Below, in pieces: positions 41,769-53,418 of a stretch of 64,000 nucleotides of DNA. Within the stretch, counting starts at the first letter, position 1. Every line of letters begins with the position of its first letter. Position numbers and translations under genes: made by a program. This DNA comes from Miscanthus floridulus (lineage: Eukaryota > Streptophyta > Magnoliopsida > Poales > Poaceae), in assembly GCF_019320115.1 (NCBI RefSeq), contig NC_089593.1:35473835-35537834 (forward strand), in the 5' to 3' direction. The notes under the pieces were generated by a model. It saw nothing but the letters and a program-made list of their open reading frames with translations, searched no databases and was not told where the DNA came from.

Positions 41769-44700
41769 TCGACCAATTTATAAGAGCACAAGTACAAAAA
41801 CAATCGCCGAAACGATCAAATTCTTGAACTTGAGCCCATATAAACTCGGTAGTCAACTGAAATCTCAAAGGATTTCAAACCAACTTGCATACAACCAAGA
41901 TCACAGTAATTCAACATAACATATCGTACGTTACAACATTTCACAGATGTTTGCAAATAGATTACATCAGCACAGAGTCATCGTTATTACAAAACAAGTC
42001 TTGTAAAACATGCGGAAGCAAATAGTTTGACTTACACACCCGAGTTCAAATACAAATACTGGCTCGCTGATCACAACCCGCAAAAGCATTCATATAAGAG
42101 AAATGGAGATCATGCCCATGATCTAGTCTTCATCACCCGCCTGGTGGAGACAATACTTACAGAATCCCTGATATAGAAGGTCATCTGCAACAAGAGGGAA
42201 TAAACCCTGAGTACGAGAATGTACTCAGCTAGACTTACCCATCGGAAACCAAAACAAATGACACCAAGGATTATGCATAGCTTAATTTAGTGGATCTAGG
42301 CTAACACTTTCTTTTTGTAGGAAAAGCATAAGTAATAAGATCAACTCTTAACCAGAACTAGCAGTGACTTTTAGCCATTAACCTGTCATCTATATTAGCA
42401 CCTATACTAAGCAATCATTTTATTAGGGTGCAAACATTAATAACCATATCAGGTATACATTGTGGCAACCTTATCATCATCATCCATTTAACCATATCAG
42501 TTAGATTAATTAAATCTATGTTGCCGCTGCTCAGTCAAGTTCTCACTATCCGGGAGAGATGGTGCATTCGAATCGATTCCTATCCAGCTGGAGGGGTATT
42601 CCTAAACACAAATCCCTACTTTCCCCCGTCAAGGTCGCAAACTGAGTCACCTTTGGTATGATTCAGGAGTCGCAAGTCCAAACAGATCGACATTCTCAGA
42701 GAACCACTCTGCCAAGGTTGTTCGGGACTCTAACCCGCCTTGGACTTATAGCCAATGGCTCTCCGCACATCCTTACTACCTCTAGAATGCATGCCACTAC
42801 TCGCAGTCCCCAGGCCTGAGTCAAGCTACTAGGCTTCGCGGTTGGAATGACTTATTCTGGTCCAGCTAAGTGTTAGGCTACGTTCAACATGACATAAGGA
42901 CGTACAGCGTATCGGTCCTTAAATGACTCAGACGGAGTCACTATGTCCAAACCTACACAAGACTCCGCCCTGGTCTTAATTCATTATTAACATGGTTCTT
43001 TTCCACTGATAGCAAATATAGCTAACCGTGATCCACCTCATCCTAAAGCTCGCAGGTGATAGGAAATCACCTGACTTCTACCGCACTAAGCATGGCTAAG
43101 CATTTAACCTAGTTCCTGAACTTAAATAGGATTCTAGTGCTATATCTGGACAAGGAGGGATATATATAATGCAACAATTGGTTCCAACCAATTCCTATAC
43201 TTAATGCATCATCAACAAATAAAAGATACTCAATGTATTTGTAAAAACATGGGAGGCTTAATATGCTCCGGGGCTTGCCTTTTAGGAAAGAGGAAGGCTG
43301 GTGGTCAGGGTACTTAGGGCAACTCCTCCATGGTGGCAGATGCTTCGTCAGCTTCCTGCACCTCGGGCTCCTCCTCCTCTGGTTGGCTCCCACGAACTCT
43401 AGCAATGTCACTCCCTTTGGCACACCTATTGCATGAATGCGCAAGATAAATATCATGGATACACATGAACGAATGTCAGGGATGCTCGGGGAATGCACAT
43501 GTTCGTTGTAGTCTGCATATTCCAACTTAAGCCCTATTCAAATCACTTTACTTACCAAGTTTATACAACCTAATGTATAATTGCTCATCTTCAGTTAATG
43601 ACCTAGCACCTGCACCTAAGCATATTCTCAAGTTAGGCTAACCCCTAAACAATCAACGAGAACATTGCAACGAGTATACACTCAAGCATTTGTACTTCAG
43701 TAAAATGGAGACTATATAGTGGTACAGTAAACTGGCCATAACTGGAGATTTAGAAATCCAAATGACATGCAACAAGACACTTTGGAAAGCTTATTAAATT
43801 TTCTACAATTCATTTTTAAACCTCTAAGCATGATTCCAACCTTTACCAGGTTGAATTCTTTAATCAACAGAACTATGTCCTCACAAGACAGAGAGTAAGC
43901 AAAACTAGAACCTAAATTTAAATAGCTGTAGTTCCTAAACTACTAGGCTAGATGCCATTAAATTTTTACAGGAGCTAGATACATAAATTATCTACAACTT
44001 TTGTATTCATCACATTCACAGCAAACCAAAATATCATGGGGAACCTTATAAAGTCCCCAGATCTGTCCAGAAGGACATAATGCAAACAATTAATTATTAA
44101 CTTATGATGTGAACACATAATTGGACAAAACTAACTCTACTTATTACACATATCACAAGAACACCAGAAAGTAGGGTGTTCATCACCAAAACATTTCTTT
44201 TAATACATTTCTTAATTTATTTAATTAATTAGAGGAAATGGTAGACATATATGAAAACTACACCAATAAATCTACAAAAATTACAGTAGATACTACATGC
44301 TCTAAGTAGACTACCATAAAACTTTCACACCATTTGAGAAAGTATAACAGCCTACACAAAAATGATAAGACATAATGGCTTAAAATGACATAATTAGGAA
44401 ATCTTAGTGAAAAGTGTCAAGCAACATATTTCATATTTTTCCTAGCATCCTTAAGGTACTAGGATACTACCCACCAAGTTTCATGGCCATAGGATTCCTA
44501 GATAATTTACAAAAATTCACACAAGTATCAATCAATGATAAAAGGAAAATCTATAACTCAAAAACTATACATGCAATGACTCTCAAATTTTAACCAGAGC
44601 TCCTACTAAGGCAAGACTAGCTTACCCACAAAATTTCATAATTTTTGGATCAAAGAAACTCAAGATATGATTTAAACAAGTTTGCATGTATTTAAAAACA

Positions 44701-46558
44701 CATTTCAAGTTCCTATTTAATTCATCCAAAATTTCTACATCATGTGCTCATGTCATATTTTTCTTAAATACTAGACTTCACTATGAGTCTAACAAAATTT
44801 GAATCACACCATTTGGATCTACACATTTGGAGTTACAAAATTCACAAAATAGCATTCAAAACTGGAAATTTGAACTAGCTTTTAAATCTACAGTCACAGA
44901 CAGCAGGGACCCGCATGTCAGCTGGGCCCACTGGTCAGCGACAGCGAAACAGGGGAGGTGCACGCGATGGTGCGGCAATGGTCTAGCTCACCGACGGAGA
45001 GGACTTTGGCAACACCAAGGACACCTACGTGCTCTACGTGATGAGGGGAACCGATTGGTGCTAGTGGCAAGACCTAAGGTCCATCGGAGGTGGCTTGTCG
45101 CTGGTGATGGCGGCACGGTAGAGCTCCGGTGCGAGATGCCAGCGACGGCAAGCATCGGAGGTGGCTCGTCACCAGTGATGGCGGCACGGCAGAGCTCCGG
45201 TGCGAGATGTCGGCGACGGCAAGCCATGGCTGCCTTAACCGTGCTCGGTATGAGCTTAGGGGGTCGCTACTGATGCTACCCAAGCAAGGAGAGGAGGACA
45301 AGGAGGTTCCTAGCTACCCCGACCATGACGGCCTCAACTTCCGGCGAGGTCACGCTCATGGCGGCGGTGGGCAGAAATGGCCAATGTGCCCTTACCAAGA
45401 CTCAATCGGCTCGGCTAAGAGGTGGAGGAAGTAGAGGAGGACACGGCGGAGCTGTGGTGGAGATGTAGTTGCGTGTTTTTGCAGTGGCGAGCGAGCTAGG
45501 CAATGGTGCGGCTTGCTCGGCAATGGCAGGAGCGAAGGAAGCGATGTTGCTGCTCACGGTGGAGGCGAAGGAATGGAGAAAATGAACGGTGAACCGGTCG
45601 GGCAGGCAGCGTGGGGGGTTCAAGCACTAGCCTGCAATGCGGCGGTGGTTTTTTGAAACCAGTCAGGTACTATAGCATGCCTGAAACCCGATTCAGTTTC
45701 CAAATGAACCGACTGATAGGCGAAACTTTGATGGTGATTAGCTCCTAATCCGTGATGATATAGCTCAAGGTATAATTGACAAAGTTGAACATCTACATGT
45801 GAACTACAACTTTTACAATTGGAGCTCGAGCTGGTTCGGCTTGGTTTGGGAGATACACTGCGCTAAACATCAGTACATGGAACTGAAACTTGCTTTGTGA
45901 CTTAGAAAATTTTCAGAGTTACAAAATAGATCTCAAAACTGACTTGTGGGCCATTTTTGAGCATGTTGTGCACAATTTCATGACTTGGCTTCTAAACAAA
46001 GTTTGTTTCTTATAAAATTTGCTACAACTTTGTTTTAGGTTGCTCAGACATGCAAACATTCTAAGCTACACTTTTTAAATAGTACAAACAAAAAGGGTTT
46101 AGGGGTCAAAACAAGTCAAATCACTTTTTGCAAATCCTATTTAGGCAACATGATCAATATGAACACTGTTCCAAATGACATTCTAGGTGTCACTAAGTTG
46201 TTTAAGAGAATTATTAGCCACACCACAACTTGGTCACACAAGAATCAAGCATTGTAGGTACTGAAACAATGAAAAACACATGAAATGTTACATCTGTTTC
46301 ATAGTCATGTTTCACATGTTTCATGATCTTGTTGCATGGTATTAACTAGCTTTGTTTCACTAAAGTGAGTTACACATGTTGCACTTAAGTGTTGCACACT
46401 ATTCATCTCATAAAAGGAACAACACACATGAAATATGCAACATGTTGCAATGTTTCGAAATCATGTTTCATGTGATATAAGCTTATGAATGGATGAATGA
46501 TGCTCATGTTCATGAAATGCAAGTGCAAATGTGGAAGCCAAACACCTGGGGTATTACA
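41769..46558 (-). repeat. 3' LTR of chromovirus W, 4.8 kb, minus strand
   Basis: On the minus strand it begins TGTAATACCCCAGG at 46558, right after a polypurine tract, and ends TTGGTCGA near 41769 (TCGA instead of the expected TCA). It shares the layout of X, including the GC-rich block at about 44895-45640 and the hairpin at 42209-42226. It is inserted in the 3' region of N2, just after the minisatellite. ORFs at 43109-43525 and 44827-45623 have no recognisable domain. Confidence 0.85.
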
Positions 46559-46576
46559 GCCCTCCCCCTTATAAAA
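46559..46576 (-). other. Polypurine tract of W
   Basis: The minus strand reads ATAAGGGGGAGGGC directly before the LTR TG. It is preceded by the AAATCTC-GGGAT-GAGATTT stem at 46575-46593, as in T1. Confidence 0.8.
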
Positions 46577-46579
46577 ATC

Positions 46580-48036
46580 TCATCCCGAGATTTGAAAAGC
46601 GTACCATTGTTGATAGAATTCCTTATAACCATCCCTCAAATAATCTTCTCTTTCCCACATTGCATCGCGTTCACTACCCTGATTACTCCACATGACTTTA
46701 TAAAACTTGACCACCCGACTCCGAGTCACTCGCTCACGAGTGTCAATCACTCGAACCGGCTTTTCTTCAAAGGTCAAATCTGATTTTAACTCGATATCCC
46801 CCAATGGAACTCTCTCTTCAGGGACTGCGAAGACATTTCTTCAATTGGGATACATGAAAGACATTGAAGATAGCACTCATCTCAGGAGGTAATTGAATCT
46901 TGTACGCCACCTGACCACTTTGTCCAATGATTTCAAATGGACCAACATATCTCAGGCGCAAGCTTTCGCTTCACACCAAAGTGTTGGACACTCTTCATGG
47001 GTGAGACTTTCAGATAAACTAAGTCTCCAACTTCGAACTCAATAGGTTTTCTACTGTCGATCAGCATAACTTTTTTGCCTAGCTTGAGCTGCGGCCATAT
47101 GGGTTTGGATAGTACGGACTTGTTCTTCGGCTTCTTGAACAAAATCAATTCCATAATATCTCCTTTCACCGGCTTCTACCCAATTCAACGGGGTTCTACA
47201 CTTCTGGCCATACAACGCTTCAAACGGTGCCATCTTGATACTCTCTTGATAACTGTTATTGTACGAGAATTCAGCTAGGGGCAACCATTTTTCCCATGAG
47301 CCCTTAGCCGAGATGACACATGCTCTCAACATATCTTCTAAGATTTGATTCACTCGTTCAGTTTTCCCATTGGTTTGTGGATGATAGGCAGAACTTCTTA
47401 CTAGCTTAGTTCCTAATAATCCATGTAAGTGCTCCCAAAAGCAAGTAGTGAAATGTGGTCCTCTATCTGAGACAATAGTACGAGGGATCCCATGAAGTCG
47501 GACTATCTGATTAAAGTACAACTCCGCATAGTTAGTTGGACGGAAATCTATGCGGACAGGAATGAAGTGTGCAGACTTGGTCAGACGGTCTACAATCACC
47601 CAAATGAAGTTAAAATTCCTCTGAGTAGTAGGAAGTCCAACAATAAAATCCATACTTATCTCCTCCCATTTCCAACCTAGAATAGAGAGTGGCTGAAGTA
47701 ATCCAGCTTTCATGTGCATAGCCTTGACTCGACAACAAGTGTCACACCTAGCCACATAAGCGGCTATCTCTTTCTTCATTTTGGTCCACCAAAAGTGAGG
47801 CTTCAAATCATGATACATTTTGCTACTACCAGGATGAATAGATAATTTAGAGGAATGGGCTTCGAATATGATTTGATTTATAAGTTCTCTATCCTTTGGA
47901 ACTACCAACCTATCCTTGAACCATAACATGCCATCCTCATCTACTCGAAAATGTTTGGTTTCTTCCTCTTTCATCTTGCGCTTGATGTGAAACACACCTG
48001 CATCTGTCTTCTGTAGCTTGACAATTTGACTCTATA
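46580..48036 (-). pseudogene. pol: W pol 3' part: integrase and chromodomain-like tail
   Basis: The main frame 47051-47995 carries the integrase zinc finger (HSSKLSIHPGSSKMYHDL, then CDTCCRVKAMHMK) and the core with [17 protein letters not shown] and TERVNQ, all catalytic residues present. Frame changes near 47045 and 46930 lead into [19 protein letters not shown]. The chromodomain-like end lies at 46580-46804 (PVRVIDTRERVTRSRVVKFY, AMWEREDYL). It is a different chromovirus family from T1 but from the same broad group. Upstream, coding similarity is lost at about 48036; reverse transcriptase, protease, gag and the 5' LTR are absent. Confidence 0.88.
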
Positions 48037-48175
48037 GAGTACAAATGACAGTGATGTTGTAAAGGACTACAGGATGAAGGAGCTTTGACAAATGGACATT
48101 GACATCAGCACTTTATGAGACATTGACATCCTTGTATAATTCTAGCTGATAGGATTGTTATCGGCACTTATACTT
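48037..48175 (-). other. Junction between W and R
   Basis: About 140 bp that fit neither the W integrase frame nor the R pol frame. It may be what is left of the 3' untranslated region of R. No LTR end or target duplication is visible, so the junction looks like a deletion rather than an insertion boundary. Confidence 0.5.
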
Positions 48176-50602
48176 TTATGCATCCATCCAGATACTAGGG
48201 TAATATTTCTTTAAATATTTTCCATTTAATGCTCTGGGAAACACAACCCCTTCGAGGGTTTCTAGAATATATGTGTTACTAGGAACAGACTGATTTATCT
48301 AATATGGACCTTCCCAATTAGGAGACCACTTTCCAAACTTTGAACTTATAGTCCCAATCGGTAAAATCAATTTCTAGACCAGATCTCCATCGACAAACTC
48401 CTTTACCTTCACCTTCTTGTCATACCATCTGGCTACTCTTTTCTTATTTTCTTCGATGCTAACTAAAGCCCTTAACCGATGACCCGCCACATCTTCCAAC
48501 TCATCCTTCATAAGAGTATCATAATCATCGGCTGTCAGCTGATTTTGAGAATGTATTCGCCTAGAGCCAGTTTTAATTTCCCAAGGCAATACTACGTCGT
48601 GTCCATATACTAACTGATAGGGCGTTACTTTGGTTGCACCATGACATGACATCCGATATGACCACAAGGCTTCATTTAATACTGTATGCCACCTCTTAGG
48701 ATTTTCTTTAATTTTGCACTTAATGAGTTTGATGATCCCTTTGTTAGAAGCCTCAGCCTGACCATTAGCTTGAGCATAATATGGAGAAGAATTTAAAACT
48801 TTAATTCCCATACCTACAATAAACTCATCAAATTCTCCCGATGTAAACATAGTATCCTGATCAGTAGTAATAGTTTGAGGAATACCAAATCGGTAAACAA
48901 TATGCTCCTTCACAAAATCGATCATATTAGCCGATGTCACCTTTTTTAAAGGAATTGCCTCAACCCATTTTGTGAAATAATCGGTAGCAACCAGAATAAA
49001 TTTATGTCCTTTACTCGATGGTGGATAAATCTGACCGATGAGATCGATAGCCCATCCCCGGAACAGCCAAGGTTTAATTATAGGGTTCATAGCCGATGCA
49101 GGCGCTCTTTGAATATTACCAAACTTTTGACACCCCTGACATCCTTTAAAATATTTAAAACAATCTTCAAGAATAGTCGGCCAATAGTATACATTCCTTC
49201 TGATCATCCACTTCATCTTGAAAGCCGATTGATGCGCTCCACACACTCCTTCATGAATTTCACCCATCAAGCTTTTCGATTCATCATTGCTAACACATCT
49301 GAGTAAAACTCCATCTATAGTTTGATAATATAATTCATCATCGAGGAGCACATACTTGGTAGCTTGGAACCTTATACGTCTTTCAACCTTTTTATATGGA
49401 TCCTTTAAATAATCAACAATCTCCTTTCTCCAGTCATCGGTATCGACTGCCGATGTTAGCACTTCCTGAATAGGCTGATACCCTGAAGCATGCTGAGCTA
49501 GTCGATTAGCTTCTTCATTATGCAGTCGAGAAATATGTTCAAGATGAAAATCTCTAAACCCTTTCAACAATTGCAAACATCTTTCATAATATGAAATTAA
49601 AACTTCACTTTGGCATTCATAAATCCCAGCCAATTGATTTATAACTAGCATAGAATCACCAAAGATTTCAACAGCATCAGCACGTATCTCCTTCAGTAAT
49701 TCTAACCCTTTTATCAAGGCTTGGTATTCAGCCTGATTGTTTGTCGATGTAGCAACAATCGGCAATGAAAACTCATACTTCCTTCCTTGAGGTGAAATCA
49801 ACACAATGCCGATACCTGCTCCTTCACCACATGTGGACCCATTGAAGAAAAGTGTCCAAGGAGCAACCTCCAGAGAGTCCACTGTATTATAATGCTGAGT
49901 GACAAAATCAACCATAACCTGCCCCTTAACTGCCTTAGTCGATTCGTAACGTAGTTCAAATTCTGATAATGCTAAAATCCACTTGCCGATTCTACCACTT
50001 AATATCGGCATCGACAGCATATACTTGACTACGTCGTCTTTGCATATGATCGTACATTCAGCAGATAACAAATAATATCTTAATTTGACACAAGAAAAGT
50101 ATAAACACAGACATAATTTTTCGATGGTCGAATACCTTGTCTCAGCATCCACTAATCTTCTACTCAAATAATAAATAACACGTTCTTTCCCTTCAAATTC
50201 TTGAATAAGAGCTGAACCGATAACGGTATCATCAGTTGACAAATACAACCTAAAAGGTTTCCCGTGTTGAGGTGGAACTAGCACTGGAGGATTTGTTAAA
50301 TATTTCTTAATTTCATCTAGGGCTAACTACTGCTCAGCTCCCCATACAAATTCTTGATCGGCTTTCAATTTAAGTAATGGACTGAAAGCCTTGATCTTAC
50401 CCGACAGATTAGATATGAATCTTCTAATGAAATTAATCTTACCGATCAAAGATTGCAATTTAGTTTTATTGGCAGGAGCAACCACCTTGTTAATTGCATC
50501 AATAGACTTTCCACTGATTTCGATGCCCCGCTGATGCACCATAAAACCCAAGAATTGACCTGCCGATACACCAAATGCACATTTATTAGGATTCATCTTC
50601 AA
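48176..50602 (-). pseudogene. pol: R pol: RT thumb, RNase H, archaeal RNase H, integrase
   Basis: Minus strand. The frame 50327-50602 holds the thumb (MNPNKCAFGVSAGQFLGF). After one stop, 48374-50284 is open for 636 residues. RNase H runs from about LYLSTDDTVIGSALIQE. The archaeal RNase H reads WTLFFNGSTCGEGAGIGIVL, where the usual DGS is NGS (49841-49843), so a catalytic Asp is lost. The integrase zinc finger follows (HEGVCGAHQSAF, CQGCQKFG), then the core with WAIDLIG, TTDQDT and GQAEASNK. A TAG at about 48375 interrupts the last part, which continues to about 48176 (YILETLEGVVFPRALNGKYL). It is the best preserved Tat pol in the window. Confidence 0.9.
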
Positions 50603-50632
50603 TCCATGCTTCCTTGTGCACTCCAGTATCTT

Positions 50633-51412
50633 TCATAGATCGGCTAGATGTTTTGTGATATCTCTAGACTTAATCACTACATCATCAATGTATATCTCCA
50701 CTAATGTGCCGATGTATTCATGAAAAATAAAGTTCATAGCTCTTTGATAAGTAGCGCCAGCATTTTTCAAACCAAACGTCATGACTATCCACTCAAACAA
50801 CCCTACATGACCTAGACATCTGAAAGCAGTCTTGGGAATATCTTCTTCAGCCATGAATATTTGATTGTAACCTACATTACCATCCATGAAGCTGATAATT
50901 TGATGTTCGGCTGCAGCATCAATCAATAAATCAGCAATCGGCATTGGATAGCCATCCATCGGTGTGGCTTTGTTGAGATTCCTGAAATCAATACAAACAC
51001 GAAGTTTTCCATTTTTCTTATAAACAGGAACCACATTAGAGATCCACTCTGCATATCGACACTGCCGAATAAACTTTGCCTCAATTAATTTAGTTATTTC
51101 GGCCTTAATGTCATGAAGTATATTAGGGTTGCATCGGCGCGCTGGCTGCTGATGTGGCCGAAATCTAGATTTGATAGGTAACCGATGTTCAACTATCGAT
51201 CGGTCTAATCCAGGCATCTCAGTATAATCCCAAGCAAAACAATCTTTATACTCTTTTAACAAATCAGTTATTTGCTGCTTATACTTGGAATCTAACTTAG
51301 CACTAATAAAAGTAGGTCTTGGCCTATCGCCATCACCAATATCTACTTCTACTAAATCATCTGCCGATGTGAACCCTTGACCTAATTTTCCATCATCGGC
51401 AAACCTATCCAT
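50633..51412 (-). CDS. pol: R reverse transcriptase
   Basis: This 259-residue open segment contains the RT linker FAWDYTEMPGL, RHLP-type strand, GKLRVCIDFRNLNKATPMDG, YNQIFMAEEDIPKTAF, WIVMTFGLKNAGATYQRAM and the intact catalytic IYIDDVVIKS. The M at 51412 is only the first Met of the stretch; the pol frame runs in from 51595 across stops. A stop at about 50632 separates it from the thumb domain. It copies the element RNA into DNA with the RNase H domains downstream. Confidence 0.88.
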   Translation of the reverse strand: MDRFADDGKLGQGFTSADDLVEVDIGDGDRPRPTFISAKLDSKYKQQITDLLKEYKDCFAWDYTEMPGLDRSIVEHRLPIKSRFRPHQQPARRCNPNILHDIKAEITKLIEAKFIRQCRYAEWISNVVPVYKKNGKLRVCIDFRNLNKATPMDGYPMPIADLLIDAAAEHQIISFMDGNVGYNQIFMAEEDIPKTAFRCLGHVGLFEWIVMTFGLKNAGATYQRAMNFIFHEYIGTLVEIYIDDVVIKSRDITKHLADL

Positions 51413-51594
51413 TAAAACTCTTCTTCAGAACCGACTGCTTGGATCGGTGGAATTTCATAATCAGCAACTCTAAGGAATTCTTTTTCCCAAACTTCTCCTG
51501 ATATGCATTTAGTTCGCTCATAAGTATCTGATTCTGCCGATGCGATGATATAAGAAGAATCACCAGGGACAAACTCAATCTTATCCCCAATCCA

Positions 51595-53391
51595 CTATAC
51601 GAGGCATTGATGCATTGTAGAAGGAACACAACAATTAGCATGAATCCAATCCCTCCCTAGAAGCAGATTATATGCACCCTTGCCATTAATAACAAAGAAT
51701 GTCGTCGGCAAGGTTTTGCTGCCGATGGTCAATTCAACGCATACTGCCCCTTTAGCCGGTGACACATTGCCTTCAAAATCCTTCAGCATCATATCGGTTT
51801 TGGTCAAGTCTTGATCTCCCTTACCAAGTTTCCGATACATCACATAAGGCATAATATTAATCGCAACCCCTCCGTCGATAAGTATCTTAGATACAGGCTG
51901 CCCATCAACTCTGCCTTTCACAAACAAAGCCTTAAGATGCTGTCTCTCATCATCGGTAGGTTTCTCAAAAACAGCCATCATTGGATCTAGTGTCAACTGA
52001 GCTACTTGATCAGAGAGAACAACTTCTTCCTCATTATCAGATAGTGCCAAAAACTCCACCGGCAACATGAATACCATATTAACATCTGCCGATGGACCCT
52101 TATTTTTGTGTTTTACCTGCCACTGCTGATGACCGGACCTCTCATTGGAGGGATTTTCCTCTCGGTACAAATCCTCCTGATGCTCACGTTGCATCCTCCT
52201 TTTCTGTGTCTTTGTCAGACCCTCCAGGCACCATCGAGGAAACTTGGTTTTCCAAACTGGCTGATAATAGGTCCCAGTCGATTCTACATGGCGTATATTA
52301 GGGTCCCTGTAGAATATTTCTTCATCGGGAACTCTTGTGTTTGCCATCTCCTCAAGCTCCTCTTGATTCCTTGGAAAATAATCAGCGCGTTTACCAAGCC
52401 TCTCATGTACACTAAGTCTACCCCCCAGCCGATCATGCACTGATGCTCTACCTCTGATTGGCTCATTAATAAATAAACCCTGATTGCCAGGTTGAAACCT
52501 CCTTTCTGACCGATTGACCCCATAATAACCATTGCACTCAGGGCAATTTTCAACAGTTGGCAATTTAATACCTTCTTCCCAGCAATGGATGAAAAACGGG
52601 CACCTCCAATGATCTTTATGCCGATACCATTCTTCCCGATGTCTCTCTTCTTGCTGTTGTCGATATCGGTCCTTACGCTGACACCAACCCTCCTGCTGCC
52701 TTCGATGGGTAATCACAATGCTAGGTCGAGGAGGGTTTTTGGAACTACTGCTTTCTCCCAGCAAACCCTTACTTTTTGCATCATCGGTAGTTATCCGATG
52801 TTGGGGATCCACTGATGCGTTTTTCTCAGCAGCCTCTGACATCAATACCTTGGTCTTCCCTTTGGCCTCCAACATATTTGCTGGAAAAGGGTGTTGATCA
52901 ATTTTCATCGGCTTCTGGGCCTTGGAAGTACCAAACTTAATTCTCCCAGATTCAATAGCCGATTGTAACTGTTGCCTGAACACCTTGCACTCATTTGTAC
53001 TATGTGAAGTTGCATTGTGCCATTTGCAGTACAAGATCTTCTTCAACTCTTCTGCCAATGGGATCACATGATTAGGTGACAGCTTAATTTGGCCCTCTTG
53101 AAGCAGAAGATCAAATATCATGTCAGCCTTGGTGATATCAAAGGTAAACTTTTCTGGCTCTTTCTGACCAAAGGGACAAGATATCGGCTTTTTATTCTTA
53201 ACCCACTCAGCTAAGCCGATAACTGGTTCTTCATCAGAATCAGAATCTCCTACTTCTTCAACAAATGATACTTTTTTACTCCAATTCTTTTTAGGTTCAA
53301 AAACCCTAGTATCTTGATCAGAGATCCTTTGCACAAGATGACTGAGGCTTTCAAACTCCTGAGAAGCATATCTGTCTTTAAGATGTGGCAA
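51595..53391 (-). CDS. R gag C-terminus and protease
   Basis: This is a 598-residue open frame. It starts in the capsid C-terminal region (HLKDRYASQEFESLSHLVQR). A zinc-knuckle variant CKWHNATSHSTNEC has C-x2-H-x4-H-x4-C spacing. A long charged, Arg-rich linker with a second CPEC motif follows. The aspartic protease core reads KILIDGGVAINIMP, followed by LLLGRDWIHANCCVPSTMHQ. The frame ends at a TAG and continues toward the reverse transcriptase. Protease matures the Gag-Pol polyprotein. The DGG active-site form is usual in Tat elements. Confidence 0.85.
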   Translation of the reverse strand: MPHLKDRYASQEFESLSHLVQRISDQDTRVFEPKKNWSKKVSFVEEVGDSDSDEEPVIGLAEWVKNKKPISCPFGQKEPEKFTFDITKADMIFDLLLQEGQIKLSPNHVIPLAEELKKILYCKWHNATSHSTNECKVFRQQLQSAIESGRIKFGTSKAQKPMKIDQHPFPANMLEAKGKTKVLMSEAAEKNASVDPQHRITTDDAKSKGLLGESSSSKNPPRPSIVITHRRQQEGWCQRKDRYRQQQEERHREEWYRHKDHWRCPFFIHCWEEGIKLPTVENCPECNGYYGVNRSERRFQPGNQGLFINEPIRGRASVHDRLGGRLSVHERLGKRADYFPRNQEELEEMANTRVPDEEIFYRDPNIRHVESTGTYYQPVWKTKFPRWCLEGLTKTQKRRMQREHQEDLYREENPSNERSGHQQWQVKHKNKGPSADVNMVFMLPVEFLALSDNEEEVVLSDQVAQLTLDPMMAVFEKPTDDERQHLKALFVKGRVDGQPVSKILIDGGVAINIMPYVMYRKLGKGDQDLTKTDMMLKDFEGNVSPAKGAVCVELTIGSKTLPTTFFVINGKGAYNLLLGRDWIHANCCVPSTMHQCLV

Positions 53392-53418
53392 TAACCCTTA
53401 GAAAGCCAGATCAGCAAG

